Shown here in pieces: positions 34,727 through 43,230 of a stretch of 64,000 nucleotides of DNA (position 1 is its first letter; every line of letters starts with the position of its first letter). Position numbers and translations under genes: made by a program. Source of the stretch: WQXF01 sp031553615 (GTDB lineage Bacteria > Bacillota > Clostridia > Christensenellales > Aristaeellaceae); contig JAVBLJ010000022.1 of NCBI GenBank assembly GCA_031553615.1, positions 20,075 through 84,074 on the forward strand, read 5' to 3'. The notes beneath the pieces were generated by a model. That model searched no databases. It saw only the letters and a list, made by a program, of their open reading frames with translations, and was not told the origin of the DNA.

Positions 34727-34882
34727 GTCCTCTTGCCCATACTCCGCGTCAAGCTCTGCTTTCGAGCCTCCGCCGTTATCCCATTTAAAGCGGAGACGGA
34801 TTGGTTTCCCGTAAATGACGATGAACAACGTAACGATGATGGTGACCATCAGCATTGCCACGATGCAGCTTAATTCTGACAT
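34658..34882 (-). CDS. Small single-pass membrane protein, possible type I toxin-like
   Basis: 74 aa. N-terminal membrane helix (residues ~6-24, IVAMLMVTIIVTLFIVIYG), then a basic patch (KPIRLRFK) and a hydrophilic tail rich in Gly, Lys, Asn and Ser. The ATG at 34882 has a very strong AAAGGAGGG site 6 nt upstream and a clear promoter (TTGTCA, 17 bp, TATATT). A short RNA unit transcribed from the other strand overlaps its 3' end. Size, topology and convergent antisense transcript fit type I toxins, but I recognise no family, and the tail is longer than in Fst, BsrG or TxpA. A small regulatory membrane protein is the alternative. Confidence 0.65.
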   Translation of the reverse strand: MSELSCIVAMLMVTIIVTLFIVIYGKPIRLRFKWDNGGGSKAELDAEYGQEDKKNSTSAHNTGAVLPGNKAKDS

Positions 34883-34925
34883 GTGCGACCCTCCTTTCGT
34901 TGTGAATGGGTAGTGCCTCACGGCT

Positions 34926-34954
34926 AATATACATCAACTTGTTGCGTTTGACAA
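34926..34954 (-). promoter_or_regulatory. Promoter of the small membrane-protein gene
   Basis: Minus strand: TTGTCA (34954-34949), 17-bp spacer, TATATT (34931-34926). The leader to the ATG is about 36 nt. Confidence 0.75.
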
Positions 34955-34976
34955 TATGGCTTTGTGGAATATTGTC
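34950..34976. promoter_or_regulatory. Operator-like dyad over the -35 box
   Basis: GACAATAT (34950-34957) and ATATTGTC (34969-34976) are perfect inverted arms 11 nt apart and overlap the -35 of the small membrane-protein promoter. A repressor site is inferred. Confidence 0.5.
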
Positions 34977-35248
34977 CCAAGAAAAATGCAAGAGCGATCC
35001 ATGCATTTTTGTAAATCAACAAGAAAGTGAGCGCATATATAGGAATGTTGTTGCGCAAAGAAGCAGTCCATTCCACTACTTGCACTATCTTGCGCTTGGG
35101 AGAAGAAAAAAGGTCGTTTCTGCATAGTGCTTTCGGGTGCGGAATCTGGACGGAACATACACTATATTGCATAAAAATACATTCATTACAGCGAGACACT
35201 TTTGGGAAACAACGATGAAAAGAAAATAGCACGTGATGGATGAAAGAA
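34977..35248. other. AT-rich intergenic stretch without a gene
   Basis: It holds one perfect 9-bp inverted repeat (34982-34990 and 35002-35010, 11-nt loop) with A-rich left and T-rich right flanks, a possible weak bidirectional terminator. Otherwise I see nothing. Confidence 0.5.
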
Positions 35249-35295
35249 CAAAAAAGCCCCTGCGTAGCTGATCGAATCAGCAAAAGTGCAGGGGC
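35249..35295 (-). terminator. Terminator of the FAD oxidoreductase gene
   Basis: GCCCCTGC (35256-35263) pairs with GCAGGGGC (35288-35295); an inner GCTGAT/ATCAGC stem extends it. On the minus strand it is followed by TTTTTTG. Confidence 0.9.
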
Positions 35296-35311
35296 CAATA
35301 ACCCATAAACT

Positions 35312-36730
35312 CTACTTATATCGTTCGGAAATAGCGCGCGCGACCTTGATGCCGGTGACCGAAGCCTGCATGAGTCCGCGGGTGATGCCCGCGCCGTCGC
35401 CGATGGCGTACAGGCCGGGAATACCGGTTTCGAAATTGTTATCGACCAGCACCTTCGAGGAATAGAACTTTACCTCCACGCCGTAGAGCAGCGTGTTTTT
35501 GCTGTATAGGCCGGGGGCCACGTTATCGAATGCTTTTAGCGCTTCGATGATGGAGGTTAGGTGACGCGGCGGCAGCACGAACGAAAGATCGCCGGGCACC
35601 GCAGTCTTGAGCGTGGGGCGGGTGGTGGAGCGCGCCAGCCGGTCGGGGGTGGTGCGGCGGCCGCGCAGCAAATCGCCCAGGCGCTGCACCATGATCGGCC
35701 CACCGGTGAGCATGTTGCCCAGCTGGGCGATATACTTGCCGTACTCGATGGGCTGATCGAACGGTTCGGTGAAGCGCGTCGAAACCAAAATGGCGAAGTT
35801 GGTGTTGCCGGTGCGCAATGCCGGATCGCCGTAGCTATGGCCGTTGACCACCGCGATGCCGCCCTCGTAGTGCTCCTCGGAAACCACGCCGCCGGGATTC
35901 ATGCAGAAGGTGCGTACCTTGTTTTCATACGTATCGGCATAGTAGACCAGCTTGGCCTCGTACAGGTGCTGGGTGAGGTGATCCATGATCACATTGGGCA
36001 CCTCGACGCGCACGCCGATGTCCACTTCGTTGTTTTGCGTGGGTAGGCCGAGCAGGCGGATTTGCTGAGAGAGCCAAGCCGCGCCGCCGCGACCGGGGGC
36101 GGCGATGATCTGCGGTGCGTGCACGACGATGGGCTCGCTGCCGCGCGGCTGCAGGCGTACGCCTACTGCCTTGCCATCCTCCACCAGAATCTCCAGCGCG
36201 TCGGTGAGCTCGGAGAAGGTGGTTTGCGTGTTGGCCACCAGGAAATCGTGCATGGCGGCCAGCACCACGCCCGCGTTCTCCGTGCCCAAGTGACGCACCG
36301 GGCAGGGAACCAGCTGTATATTGTGCCGCTGTGCCAGGTAGGCGATTTCCGAAACCTTCTGATCGTCTAGACCGTGCACGGCTTCGGGCGCGCCAAAGCG
36401 CAGATACATTTTGTCCGCATGCTCGATGAGCGCCTGCGCCTCCTCGTGGCCAAGGTAATCGGCGACGTGGCCGCCCACCTCGTCGGAAAGCGAAAGCTTT
36501 CCATCGGAAAAAGCGCCCGCGCCTGCCCAGCCATGCACGATTGCGCAGGGCTTGCAGTGCACGCAGGTGCCGGTGACGCGCGCTGGACAGGCCCGCTTGG
36601 CGATGGCGCGGCCCGTATCAACCATCAGCAGGCGCAGGTCGGGGCGCAGCTCGGTGAGCTCCAGCGCAGTGAAGATACCGGCAGGGCCCGCGCCGATGAT
36701 GATTGCATCATATTGGTTCTGGATTACCAT
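35312..36730 (-). CDS. FAD-dependent oxidoreductase (COG2509-type)
   Basis: 472 aa. N-terminal dinucleotide-binding motif IIIGAGPAGIFTALEL, a Cys-rich stretch (CPARVTGTCVHCKPC) with GWAGAGAFSDGKL, and the C-terminal FAD motif LYAIGDGAGITRGLMQA. These match the uncharacterised FAD-dependent dehydrogenase family COG2509. The ATG at 36730 is preceded by AAAGGAGG; longer frames upstream run into the promoter and are rejected. Transcribed alone from a strong promoter with a structured leader. Substrate unknown; the Cys motif may bind a metal or a disulfide. Confidence 0.88.
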   Translation of the reverse strand: MVIQNQYDAIIIGAGPAGIFTALELTELRPDLRLLMVDTGRAIAKRACPARVTGTCVHCKPCAIVHGWAGAGAFSDGKLSLSDEVGGHVADYLGHEEAQALIEHADKMYLRFGAPEAVHGLDDQKVSEIAYLAQRHNIQLVPCPVRHLGTENAGVVLAAMHDFLVANTQTTFSELTDALEILVEDGKAVGVRLQPRGSEPIVVHAPQIIAAPGRGGAAWLSQQIRLLGLPTQNNEVDIGVRVEVPNVIMDHLTQHLYEAKLVYYADTYENKVRTFCMNPGGVVSEEHYEGGIAVVNGHSYGDPALRTGNTNFAILVSTRFTEPFDQPIEYGKYIAQLGNMLTGGPIMVQRLGDLLRGRRTTPDRLARSTTRPTLKTAVPGDLSFVLPPRHLTSIIEALKAFDNVAPGLYSKNTLLYGVEVKFYSSKVLVDNNFETGIPGLYAIGDGAGITRGLMQASVTGIKVARAISERYK

Positions 36731-36767
36731 GGGACAACCTCCTTTGAATTGAGCAGCGGTTGCATGC

Positions 36768-36815
36768 GGGAATTTGTGAAAGACATGCAGAAAGCCCCAC
36801 AGGGGGCTTTCACAA
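36768..36815 (-). promoter_or_regulatory. Leader hairpin with alternative pairing
   Basis: In the minus-strand leader a 9-bp stem (36790-36798 with 36803-36811, 4-nt loop) starts at GTGAAAG; a second CTTTCAC follows about 20 nt later and can pair with the same GTGAAAG. Two exclusive folds are possible. Confidence 0.4.
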
Positions 36816-36860
36816 AACCTGATGGGCCTAAGCTCACACAAAGCTTTTTCTACCGGATGC

Positions 36861-36889
36861 ACTATAGCATAATGCACCGTGCAAGTCAA
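36861..36889 (-). promoter_or_regulatory. Promoter of the FAD oxidoreductase gene
   Basis: Minus strand: TTGACT (36889-36884), 17-bp spacer, TATAGT (36866-36861). Confidence 0.8.
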
Positions 36890-36945
36890 CCCAAAGAAGC
36901 CCTTTTAGGGTGAAATCATAAAGCAAAGTAGAATGGGGATGGGCG

Positions 36946-37074
36946 GCGAAGGTTTCCAAAGGGCGACCGCAAAGCCATTTGGTCGACCGTGAGGGCGAAA
37001 TACCCCTGAAAAGCAAGAGATTTCGCTCCTTTGCGAGGAGCGGCCAAGGCTTCGCGGTCGCCCTAGACCTTCGC
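36946..37074. repeat. Palindromic interspersed element, copy A (complete)
   Basis: 129 bp. Terminal inverted repeats: left 36946-36976, right 37048-37074. They share GCGAAGGT, then AGGGCGACCGC and AAGCC when the right end is reverse-complemented. A second nested inverted repeat lies inside (TTGGTCG...GGGCGAAAT against ATTTCGCTCC...GGCCAA). It has no reading frame. A closely similar copy starts at 63897 and a diverged one lies at 57469. It sits between two minus-strand genes. Confidence 0.85.
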
Positions 37075-37095
37075 GCTGCATGTCCTAGGGCATCA

Positions 37096-38199
37096 TCAAT
37101 GCTCGTGTTCCTGCCGGAAGTGCGCCAGCAACAAAGCCACCACATCGCCGAGCTGCGTCGGTTCTCCAGTTTTAAGCGCAAAGGTGCGCAGATAGCGCTC
37201 ATTTGTCAAGCTGATCAACCCGGCAATGGGCGTATCGAATGACTGCCAGTAGGCGTATTGCTGCGCGTAATCCCTATCGATATCCTCCGAGAAGCGTCTT
37301 GCCAGCTTCGAATACGCTTCCGGATCGGCCTCGCTGAGTGAAAGCGCCGCGTAGCGCAGCATGGTGAGCGTGCCGCTGTAGGCCAGCGCCGGATCATCGG
37401 AGGCCTTGCAGGCCAGGTAGCCTACAAAATCAGCCTCGGCCTCGCGGGCAAAGCCGCGCTGGTGGGCCGCTTCGTGCGCAGCGGTGTGCGCAAGCTGCGT
37501 GGCCGGGATGCCGGGATTGAGCAGTGCTTCGCCTGTGAAGGGAATGTAGATGCCCATGATCTGCATTTCGCTGAGCGCCATGTTGTAGCCGACGGCCTTG
37601 GGCGGCGCGTATTGCCCGGCCATGAACGGATACTGTTGGGCTAGCGCATCGAACGCTAGAGGAATCCTCTGCAGCATTTCGGGCAAGGACTCGCTCAGCG
37701 CGAACGAACCGCATGAATCGACCTGCGCCTGGGCGCGCAACACCAGCGCATCGTCTAGCAGTGCGTTGCAGAGCGCGGAAAGCTCCTCGGCATCTGAGAC
37801 TCGCACCTCCAGCTGGTTCGCCTCCGCAAAGGGCAGGCGCGCGAAGTGCAGCCCCCACGATAGCACAAAGATTGCGTAAAGCGCACCTAGACCGCAAATC
37901 GTTCGGTACAAGCAGCGTAGCATAGGCGCGGGTTCCCGTCGCACCAGCGATTGAATGACGCGCGTCAGCAGGCAAATCCCAAAGCAAGCAACGACGAGCA
38001 GCAACAGCTTTTCCGCCAGCGGGCCTTGCCATATTGCGGTCAAGCGGCTCAAGCGCGTCGCCCACTGCGGATAGATTTTTCGCGAAAAGTGGGTTTCAAT
38101 CCATTCGGGATGCAGTGCGCCGATGCGCAGCGCGAGCAGCGCAAGCGGAGCCGGCAGTAAAAAGAGCAGGCGTTTGCCCCCATGCGCAAAGCGTCGCAC
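37096..38199 (-). CDS. DUF3810 family membrane protein with zinc-peptidase-like motif
   Basis: 367 aa, GTG start with GGAGGTGAGG upstream. Three N-terminal membrane helices (residues ~10-30, 62-82, 98-118), then an outside or periplasm-facing domain with HTAAHEAAHQRGFAREAEADF: an HExxH-like HEAAH plus a downstream Glu, as in zincin metallopeptidases. Matches the DUF3810 family. Proteolytic activity is inferred only from the motif. It has its own promoter and is divergent from the TIM-barrel gene. Confidence 0.85.
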   Translation of the reverse strand: MRRFAHGGKRLLFLLPAPLALLALRIGALHPEWIETHFSRKIYPQWATRLSRLTAIWQGPLAEKLLLLVVACFGICLLTRVIQSLVRREPAPMLRCLYRTICGLGALYAIFVLSWGLHFARLPFAEANQLEVRVSDAEELSALCNALLDDALVLRAQAQVDSCGSFALSESLPEMLQRIPLAFDALAQQYPFMAGQYAPPKAVGYNMALSEMQIMGIYIPFTGEALLNPGIPATQLAHTAAHEAAHQRGFAREAEADFVGYLACKASDDPALAYSGTLTMLRYAALSLSEADPEAYSKLARRFSEDIDRDYAQQYAYWQSFDTPIAGLISLTNERYLRTFALKTGEPTQLGDVVALLLAHFRQEHEH

Positions 38200-38249
38200 C
38201 GCGCCTCACCTCCATGTGCTTCTCCATTCACGGGTCTATGGATGTGCTC

Positions 38250-38278
38250 AGTATAGAGGCGCATGGATGGAAGCACAA
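38250..38278 (-). promoter_or_regulatory. Promoter of the DUF3810 gene
   Basis: Minus strand: TTGTGC (38278-38273), 17-bp spacer, TATACT (38255-38250). Confidence 0.6.
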
Positions 38279-38299
38279 TGCGCCAAATGCTGGACAAAC

Positions 38300-38328
38300 T
38301 TGCACGCTGGAAACATTCGGCGTATACT
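38300..38328 (+). promoter_or_regulatory. Promoter of the TIM-barrel gene
   Basis: TTGCAC (38300-38305), 17-bp spacer, TATACT (38323-38328). Confidence 0.65.
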
Positions 38329-38441
38329 AAAAAGCAGCATCGTATGAATTGCTTTGCGTGCATACAAGGCATGCGAACTTTGGGGTGGGAATCATTCTCT
38401 ATCCGCAGGGTGGGCTGCGCGGTAAAAGGGGAGGAATGGCG

Positions 38442-39230
38442 TTGCTGATTGGGCTGACGACCGCGGCGTACTATGGCCGGCTCGAAACCGAGGAGGCGGG
38501 GGCCCTGCTTTCGACGATGAACCTCGATTGCTGCGAGGTTTTTTTGGAATGCGGCAGCGAGTACGGCGCGGAGTTTGGTGGCATCGTCAAGCGCGTGCTC
38601 GGCGCATTGCCCGCACGCTCCGTACACCCCCTGGGCACGCAGTTCGAGAGCGCGCTTTTCGGCAGATCACCCCGGCAGCGCGCTGATGCGTTACAGACCT
38701 TCGAGCGTGTGCTCGCCGCCGGACAGGTTTTGGGTGCGGGTACCTACGTGTTTCACGGCATACCCGATCTGCACCGGCGCGGCATCAGCCCCAACATGAA
38801 AGCGCACGCAGACACGGTGCGCCTGCTGTGCGAGCGGGCGCGTGCGTTCGGCATGCGCTTTGCCTGGGAAAACGTGTGGTATTGCCAGATGTCCCGCCCC
38901 GAGCACGCGGCCGAGGTTCGGCAGGCTGTGCCCGAGATTTCCTTTGTGTTGGACATTAAGCAGTCGCTGCACATCGGCATCGATCCGCTGGATTTCCTGC
39001 CCGTGATGGCCGATCGGTTGGTCAACGTCCACGTCTGCGATGTGGATGCGAGCGGCGCGCTCTGTCTGCCCGGGCAGGGGGAATTCGATTTTGTCGCCCT
39101 GTTCCGTGCGCTGCGCGCGCAAGGGTACGAGGGTCCGGTGATCCTCGAGCCCTACGCGCACCTGTTTTCGCGCCAAGAGGAGATTGAGGCGGCGCTCGGC
39201 GTGCTGCGCAAGGCCGAGCGCGAGGCCTAG
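38442..39230 (+). CDS. Sugar phosphate isomerase/epimerase-like TIM-barrel protein
   Basis: 262 aa from the TTG at 38442. The barrel (AP-endonuclease-2/xylose-isomerase-like) has metal-ligand-type residues in WENVWY, FVLDIKQSLHIG, VNVHVCDVD and ILEPYAH. GGAGG ends 1 nt before an in-frame ATG at 38436 but 7 nt before this TTG, so the TTG is the likelier start. The stop codon TAG shares CTAG with the stop of the convergent ATPase gene. Substrate unknown. Confidence 0.8.
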   Translation: MLIGLTTAAYYGRLETEEAGALLSTMNLDCCEVFLECGSEYGAEFGGIVKRVLGALPARSVHPLGTQFESALFGRSPRQRADALQTFERVLAAGQVLGAGTYVFHGIPDLHRRGISPNMKAHADTVRLLCERARAFGMRFAWENVWYCQMSRPEHAAEVRQAVPEISFVLDIKQSLHIGIDPLDFLPVMADRLVNVHVCDVDASGALCLPGQGEFDFVALFRALRAQGYEGPVILEPYAHLFSRQEEIEAALGVLRKAEREA

Positions 39231-41932
39231 ACCCCAGGCTCCATCCAGCCGAGCCTCCGGCAGAGCGCCTTGCGCGCCATGTCGACCGGGAACACGGTGA
39301 CGGCCAGACACAACGTCCAGGCCAGATCGCGTGGCGTGAGGGGCGTGACGCGGAACAGCGTGCCGCCCAGGAACAGCATGCCGACCTGAATCAGCAGCAC
39401 CAGGCCCATGACACCCATGAACAGCACATTCCTGGGCAGGTGGTGGAGCAGATTGTAGCGGTGCGTTCGTGCGTTGACCGCGTTGCATATGGCCGCAAAC
39501 ATGAACAGACCAAAGAATGCGGTCAGGCGATAATCGAGCCCAGCGCCTCCGGTCAGCCCGAAGCCTGTGACCAGGAAAAACAGGCAGAGCGCCATGGTGT
39601 ACAGCCCGGTGCACAGGATTTGCCCCATCATGTACTTGTTCAGTATGGGCACGTTGCGTTGCTTGGGCGGTTCGGCCATGTATTCGCTTAGCGGCGGCTC
39701 TCCGCTGAAGGCCAGCCCGGCCAATGTGTCCATCACCATATTGATCCAAAGCATTTGGAGCACGGTGATGGGTGTTTCGATGCCGAAAAACGGACCGAGC
39801 ACGGCCAGCGCCACCGCGCACAGGTTGACGGTGAGCTGAAAGATGATGAATTTCCGGATGCTCTTGAAGATCGTCCGCCCATAGAGGATTGCCTTGCCAA
39901 TCGAGGCGAAGTTGTCGTCCAGGATTACGACATCTCCGGCTTCTTTGGCGATCTCTGCGCCGCTGCCCATGGCGAAGCCCACGTCGGCCAACTTGAGCGC
40001 GGGCGCATCGTTGATGCCATCCCCGGTCATGCCGGTGACCATGCCCGCCTGCTGCGCCAGCCGCACCAAGCGGCTTTTGTCGCCGGGCAGCGCGCGCGCC
40101 ACCACGCGGAGCTTGGGCAGAACGGCGGTCAGCGTTCGGTCGTCCAGCGTGGCCAAATCGTCGGAGGTGAGGGCCAGGTGCGCCGGATCGGTCATCAGGC
40201 CCGATTCGCGCGCGATGGCTACGGCGGTATCGCGGCTATCTCCGGTGATCATCACCACCTGCACCCCGGCCTTCGTCACTTGCGCGACGCCTTCGGCCGC
40301 TTCGGGGCGCAGCGCGTCGCGCAGCGCAACCAGGCCGATGAGTGTCAATCCCTCGGGCAGGGAGCCGCGCTGCGCGGGGTGCTCGCTCACCGCCAGCGCG
40401 ATGAGCCGCACGGCCTTGCCGCCCAGCGTCTTCATCTGCTCCTCTAGCGCGGTACGCTGCGGCGCGGTTAGCATTTGCGATTCGCCGGAGGCCGCGATGA
40501 AGCGGTTGCATACCGGCAAAAGGCGATCGGGCGCACCCTTGACCAGCACCTTGTTGAGCCCGCCCGACACCTTGGCCACCGAGAATTTGTGCGCCGAATC
40601 GAAGGGGGTAACGGTTTCGGCGCGCACCGTACCCAGCTCCACGCTCATACCCATCGCGGCCTCCAGAAGCGCGCGGTCGGTTGCGTTGCCGCCGATGGCT
40701 TTCTGCGCGCCCTCTTCGCTGCCGAGGGAAGCGGCATTGCCGTAGACCATGCCCGCGTACACCAGGGTGCGCAACCCGGGTTGACGCGCCAGCGCCGTCA
40801 AATCGCGGTATAGGCGGCCTGTGCCATCCACGAAGCCTTGCAAGGAGAGTTGGCCCTGGGTCAGCGTGCCCGTCTTGTCCGTAAAGAGCAGGTTGAGGCT
40901 TCCGGCAGTCTCGATGCCCACCAGCTTGCGCACCAGCACGTTGTCGCGCAGCATGCGCTTCATGTTGGCGGAGAGCACTACGGTGATCATCATCGGCAGT
41001 CCCTCGGGCACCGCCATGATGATCACCGACATGGCGAGCATCACGCAATGCACCAGCGAGCTGAGCAGGTGGCCGGGCGAAAGCACCTCCAGCACGATGC
41101 GGGGGAGCGAAAAGCCGTTTTCGATCACCAGCTCGTAGAAGAGGTAGGAAAGCACCGTGGCCACCGCGCCGATATACCCAAACTTGGCGATAGAACCTGC
41201 CAGACTGTTCAGCCGCACCCGCATGGGGCTATCGCGCGTATCCTCCTGCACCTCATGCGCCAGCTTTCCGTAAAAGCTGTTATCGCCTACGGAGAGCACG
41301 TGCAGCGTGCCCTCGCCGCCGGTAATCACCGAGCCGCGAAAGAGCCGGTTGCGCGAAGAGAAATCGTCCACGCGCGAGGTAGCGCTGGAAGGATGCTTAT
41401 GCGCCTCACGGCTTTCGCCATTGAGCGCGGATTGGTTGACATCCAGCGAGCCCTGCACCAGCATACCGTCGGCGGGCACCCGATCCCCGGGTTGGAGCAG
41501 CACGATATCGCCTACCACCACCTCGTCGATGGGCACCTCGGTCAGCGCGCCGCTGCGGCGCACCTTGCAGCGGATGCGGGCCGCCTCGCTCTGCAGCTTT
41601 TCGAAGGCCGATTCGTTGCCGTATTCGGAAATGGTGGAGACCAGTGTGGCGATGAGGATCGCCGCCGCAATGCCCGCAGGCTCATACCAGCTGAAGGAAG
41701 CGCTGAGCAGGAACACCAGGTTCACGCCCAGCGCAATCAGCAGTATGCGGATGATGGGGTCGCCAAAGCTGGCCAGATACTGCCGCCAGAAGGATCGCTT
41801 GGCTTGCTGGGTAAGCGTATTGGCACCGTAGGTGGCCCGCGCGTGTTCGACCTCATCGTCGGTCAGGCCGGTGGGAATGGCGGGCATGAGCGGCACGGCC
41901 GGTTGAGCGCCGCGCGTTGTGTTGATCAGCAT
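39227..41932 (-). CDS. Calcium-transporting P-type ATPase (PII type)
   Basis: 901 aa. Exports Ca2+ (or related cations) by ATP hydrolysis. Seen: N-terminal cation-ATPase domain (TGLTDDEVEHARATYGANTL), actuator loop motif ALNGES, the VPEGLP helix-4 motif, phosphorylation site DKTGTLTQG, KGAPDR of the nucleotide-binding domain, the hinge MTGDGINDAPALKLADVGFAMG, and six C-terminal helices with LWINMVMDTLAGLAF. The ATG at 41932 has GGAGGG upstream. Convergent with the TIM-barrel gene, overlapping by 4 nt. Confidence 0.95.
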   Translation of the reverse strand: MLINTTRGAQPAVPLMPAIPTGLTDDEVEHARATYGANTLTQQAKRSFWRQYLASFGDPIIRILLIALGVNLVFLLSASFSWYEPAGIAAAILIATLVSTISEYGNESAFEKLQSEAARIRCKVRRSGALTEVPIDEVVVGDIVLLQPGDRVPADGMLVQGSLDVNQSALNGESREAHKHPSSATSRVDDFSSRNRLFRGSVITGGEGTLHVLSVGDNSFYGKLAHEVQEDTRDSPMRVRLNSLAGSIAKFGYIGAVATVLSYLFYELVIENGFSLPRIVLEVLSPGHLLSSLVHCVMLAMSVIIMAVPEGLPMMITVVLSANMKRMLRDNVLVRKLVGIETAGSLNLLFTDKTGTLTQGQLSLQGFVDGTGRLYRDLTALARQPGLRTLVYAGMVYGNAASLGSEEGAQKAIGGNATDRALLEAAMGMSVELGTVRAETVTPFDSAHKFSVAKVSGGLNKVLVKGAPDRLLPVCNRFIAASGESQMLTAPQRTALEEQMKTLGGKAVRLIALAVSEHPAQRGSLPEGLTLIGLVALRDALRPEAAEGVAQVTKAGVQVVMITGDSRDTAVAIARESGLMTDPAHLALTSDDLATLDDRTLTAVLPKLRVVARALPGDKSRLVRLAQQAGMVTGMTGDGINDAPALKLADVGFAMGSGAEIAKEAGDVVILDDNFASIGKAILYGRTIFKSIRKFIIFQLTVNLCAVALAVLGPFFGIETPITVLQMLWINMVMDTLAGLAFSGEPPLSEYMAEPPKQRNVPILNKYMMGQILCTGLYTMALCLFFLVTGFGLTGGAGLDYRLTAFFGLFMFAAICNAVNARTHRYNLLHHLPRNVLFMGVMGLVLLIQVGMLFLGGTLFRVTPLTPRDLAWTLCLAVTVFPVDMARKALCRRLGWMEPGV

Positions 41933-42107
41933 ATAGAATCCCTCCTGCGTCACTGTATGGAGTGGGCGAAGGGGATAGAACGGGAAGCGGACGGGTTTAT
42001 GCGGTTTTGCGGGCAAGCTGGGAACCAAGCATGAGCTCGATCCCGCAAATTCGGCCCCGAAAATTTTACCCCGTGAATTTAATCCATAGCGCAGGCCCTT
42101 TGCCCAT
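41933..42107. other. Intergenic region between divergent ATPase and membrane-protein genes
   Basis: No gene. A TAAAAT near 42065 on the minus strand could be the ATPase -10 box, but no matching -35 is visible. Confidence 0.4.
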
Positions 42108-42153
42108 TGCTAGCCTTTGGAAAATACGCTACAATAAGAAATACGCTACAATA
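42108..42153 (+). promoter_or_regulatory. Promoter with duplicated -10 segment
   Basis: TTGCTA (42108-42113), 17-bp spacer, TACAAT (42131-42136). The block AATACGCTACAATAAG is repeated 17 bp later (second TACAAT 42148-42153), with a third degenerate copy after it. Only the first -10 is properly spaced. Confidence 0.65.
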
Positions 42154-42275
42154 AGGAATACGATGTAATCAGCGATACACGACAAATGGGCAGCGCATTT
42201 GGGTAAGGGAATGGCAAGGGTGTACACTGCATTCAGCCCGAAAGCCGGGCACGGTGCATAGCGAGCAAAGGAGCG

Positions 42276-43166
42276 ATGGATTTGGGCAACCGTTTCGATA
42301 AAGTGTTCGGCAAGGAGCAGCGCGCAAGCGCTTGGTCTTGGTGCAAGGAGGCCGCCCAGGAGGTGGGGGATAATGCACGGGCGGCGGTGAAGCTCATCCG
42401 CAAGGACCCGTGGAAGCCGCTGATACTGATCGTCCTGCTGTGGGGGCTTCCCACCTTGGCGATGTGGCAGGCACCTCAGTCCACATTTGTGCTATCGCTG
42501 CTGCGCAATATCGCTTGCGCCGCAGTGATGTTCGCTTCCCTGGCGCGCATTCAGCTCACCACGCTGCAGGGCGGCTCCGTGCCGTTGATCAACACGGTGC
42601 GCGAAAAAGCCAGCCAGTGGCGCGGGCTGCTAATGATGGCGTTCGTGGGTATGATTCTCTCTCAAATGGGCTCGTTCGTATCCAGCGTGGTTTCCCAGAT
42701 GCTGATTGCGTTGGCCTCCCTGATTTCGTGGATTCCGCTGCTGGGCGCGGTAATCGAGGCCATCTTTGCGGTGTTGCTGGCGCTGATCGTATCCTTCCTG
42801 GGCCTTGTATCCCAGCAGGTGGTGTATTTCGGCTGGATGACGCAGGAGGTGCAGGGCCAGCAGGGGCAGAGCGGAATGCTCATGCTGACGGTCCATGCGG
42901 CCTGGCGCTTTGTGCGGGCGCACCTGCGTGAAGTGCTGTGCCTGTACGCGGTGCTGGCCGTGGCGCAAAGCCTGGTGGTGCTGCTCGCGGGCATGCTGGG
43001 CGCAACTGCGGCAGTAGCTGCTGTACTGGAGGTTGCGGTTATGTATTTGGGCACCAGCGGCGCGGCGGCCATCTATGCGGCCGACAAGAGCCGCACGGTG
43101 CGCGATTCGTATTCGGCTCCGGCTGACCTGGAGCACATGAAGCGGGCCAACGTTTCCGAGGAATAG
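42276..43166 (+). CDS. Polytopic membrane protein of unknown function
   Basis: 296 aa. A cytoplasmic N-terminus of about 45 residues, then about six membrane helices, with paired helices around the WIPLLGAVIEAIF region and a Gln-rich cytoplasmic loop (QEVQGQQGQ). The C-terminus is polar. AAAGGAG lies 3 nt from the ATG; an in-frame TTG at 42282 has better spacing and is an alternative start. I do not recognise a family. The MFS gene follows 64 nt later. Confidence 0.7.
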   Translation: MDLGNRFDKVFGKEQRASAWSWCKEAAQEVGDNARAAVKLIRKDPWKPLILIVLLWGLPTLAMWQAPQSTFVLSLLRNIACAAVMFASLARIQLTTLQGGSVPLINTVREKASQWRGLLMMAFVGMILSQMGSFVSSVVSQMLIALASLISWIPLLGAVIEAIFAVLLALIVSFLGLVSQQVVYFGWMTQEVQGQQGQSGMLMLTVHAAWRFVRAHLREVLCLYAVLAVAQSLVVLLAGMLGATAAVAAVLEVAVMYLGTSGAAAIYAADKSRTVRDSYSAPADLEHMKRANVSEE

Positions 43167-43230
43167 CAACGCCCGCCGTTTTCGCACATCCTTGGTTTTC
43201 TGCGCACCCCAGTACGTTTGAGGGGATGGA

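Noticed and set aside
34634..34873. A plus-strand frame of 79 codons inside the short-RNA unit
   Set aside because: It has no ribosome-binding site and continues past the terminator at 34692-34726; it mirrors the minus-strand small protein.
36946..36976. Possible GEMM-type (c-di-GMP) riboswitch because of GCAAAGCC
   Set aside because: The motif is part of the palindromic repeat arm, recurs at 63.9 kb, and the other conserved riboswitch blocks are absent.
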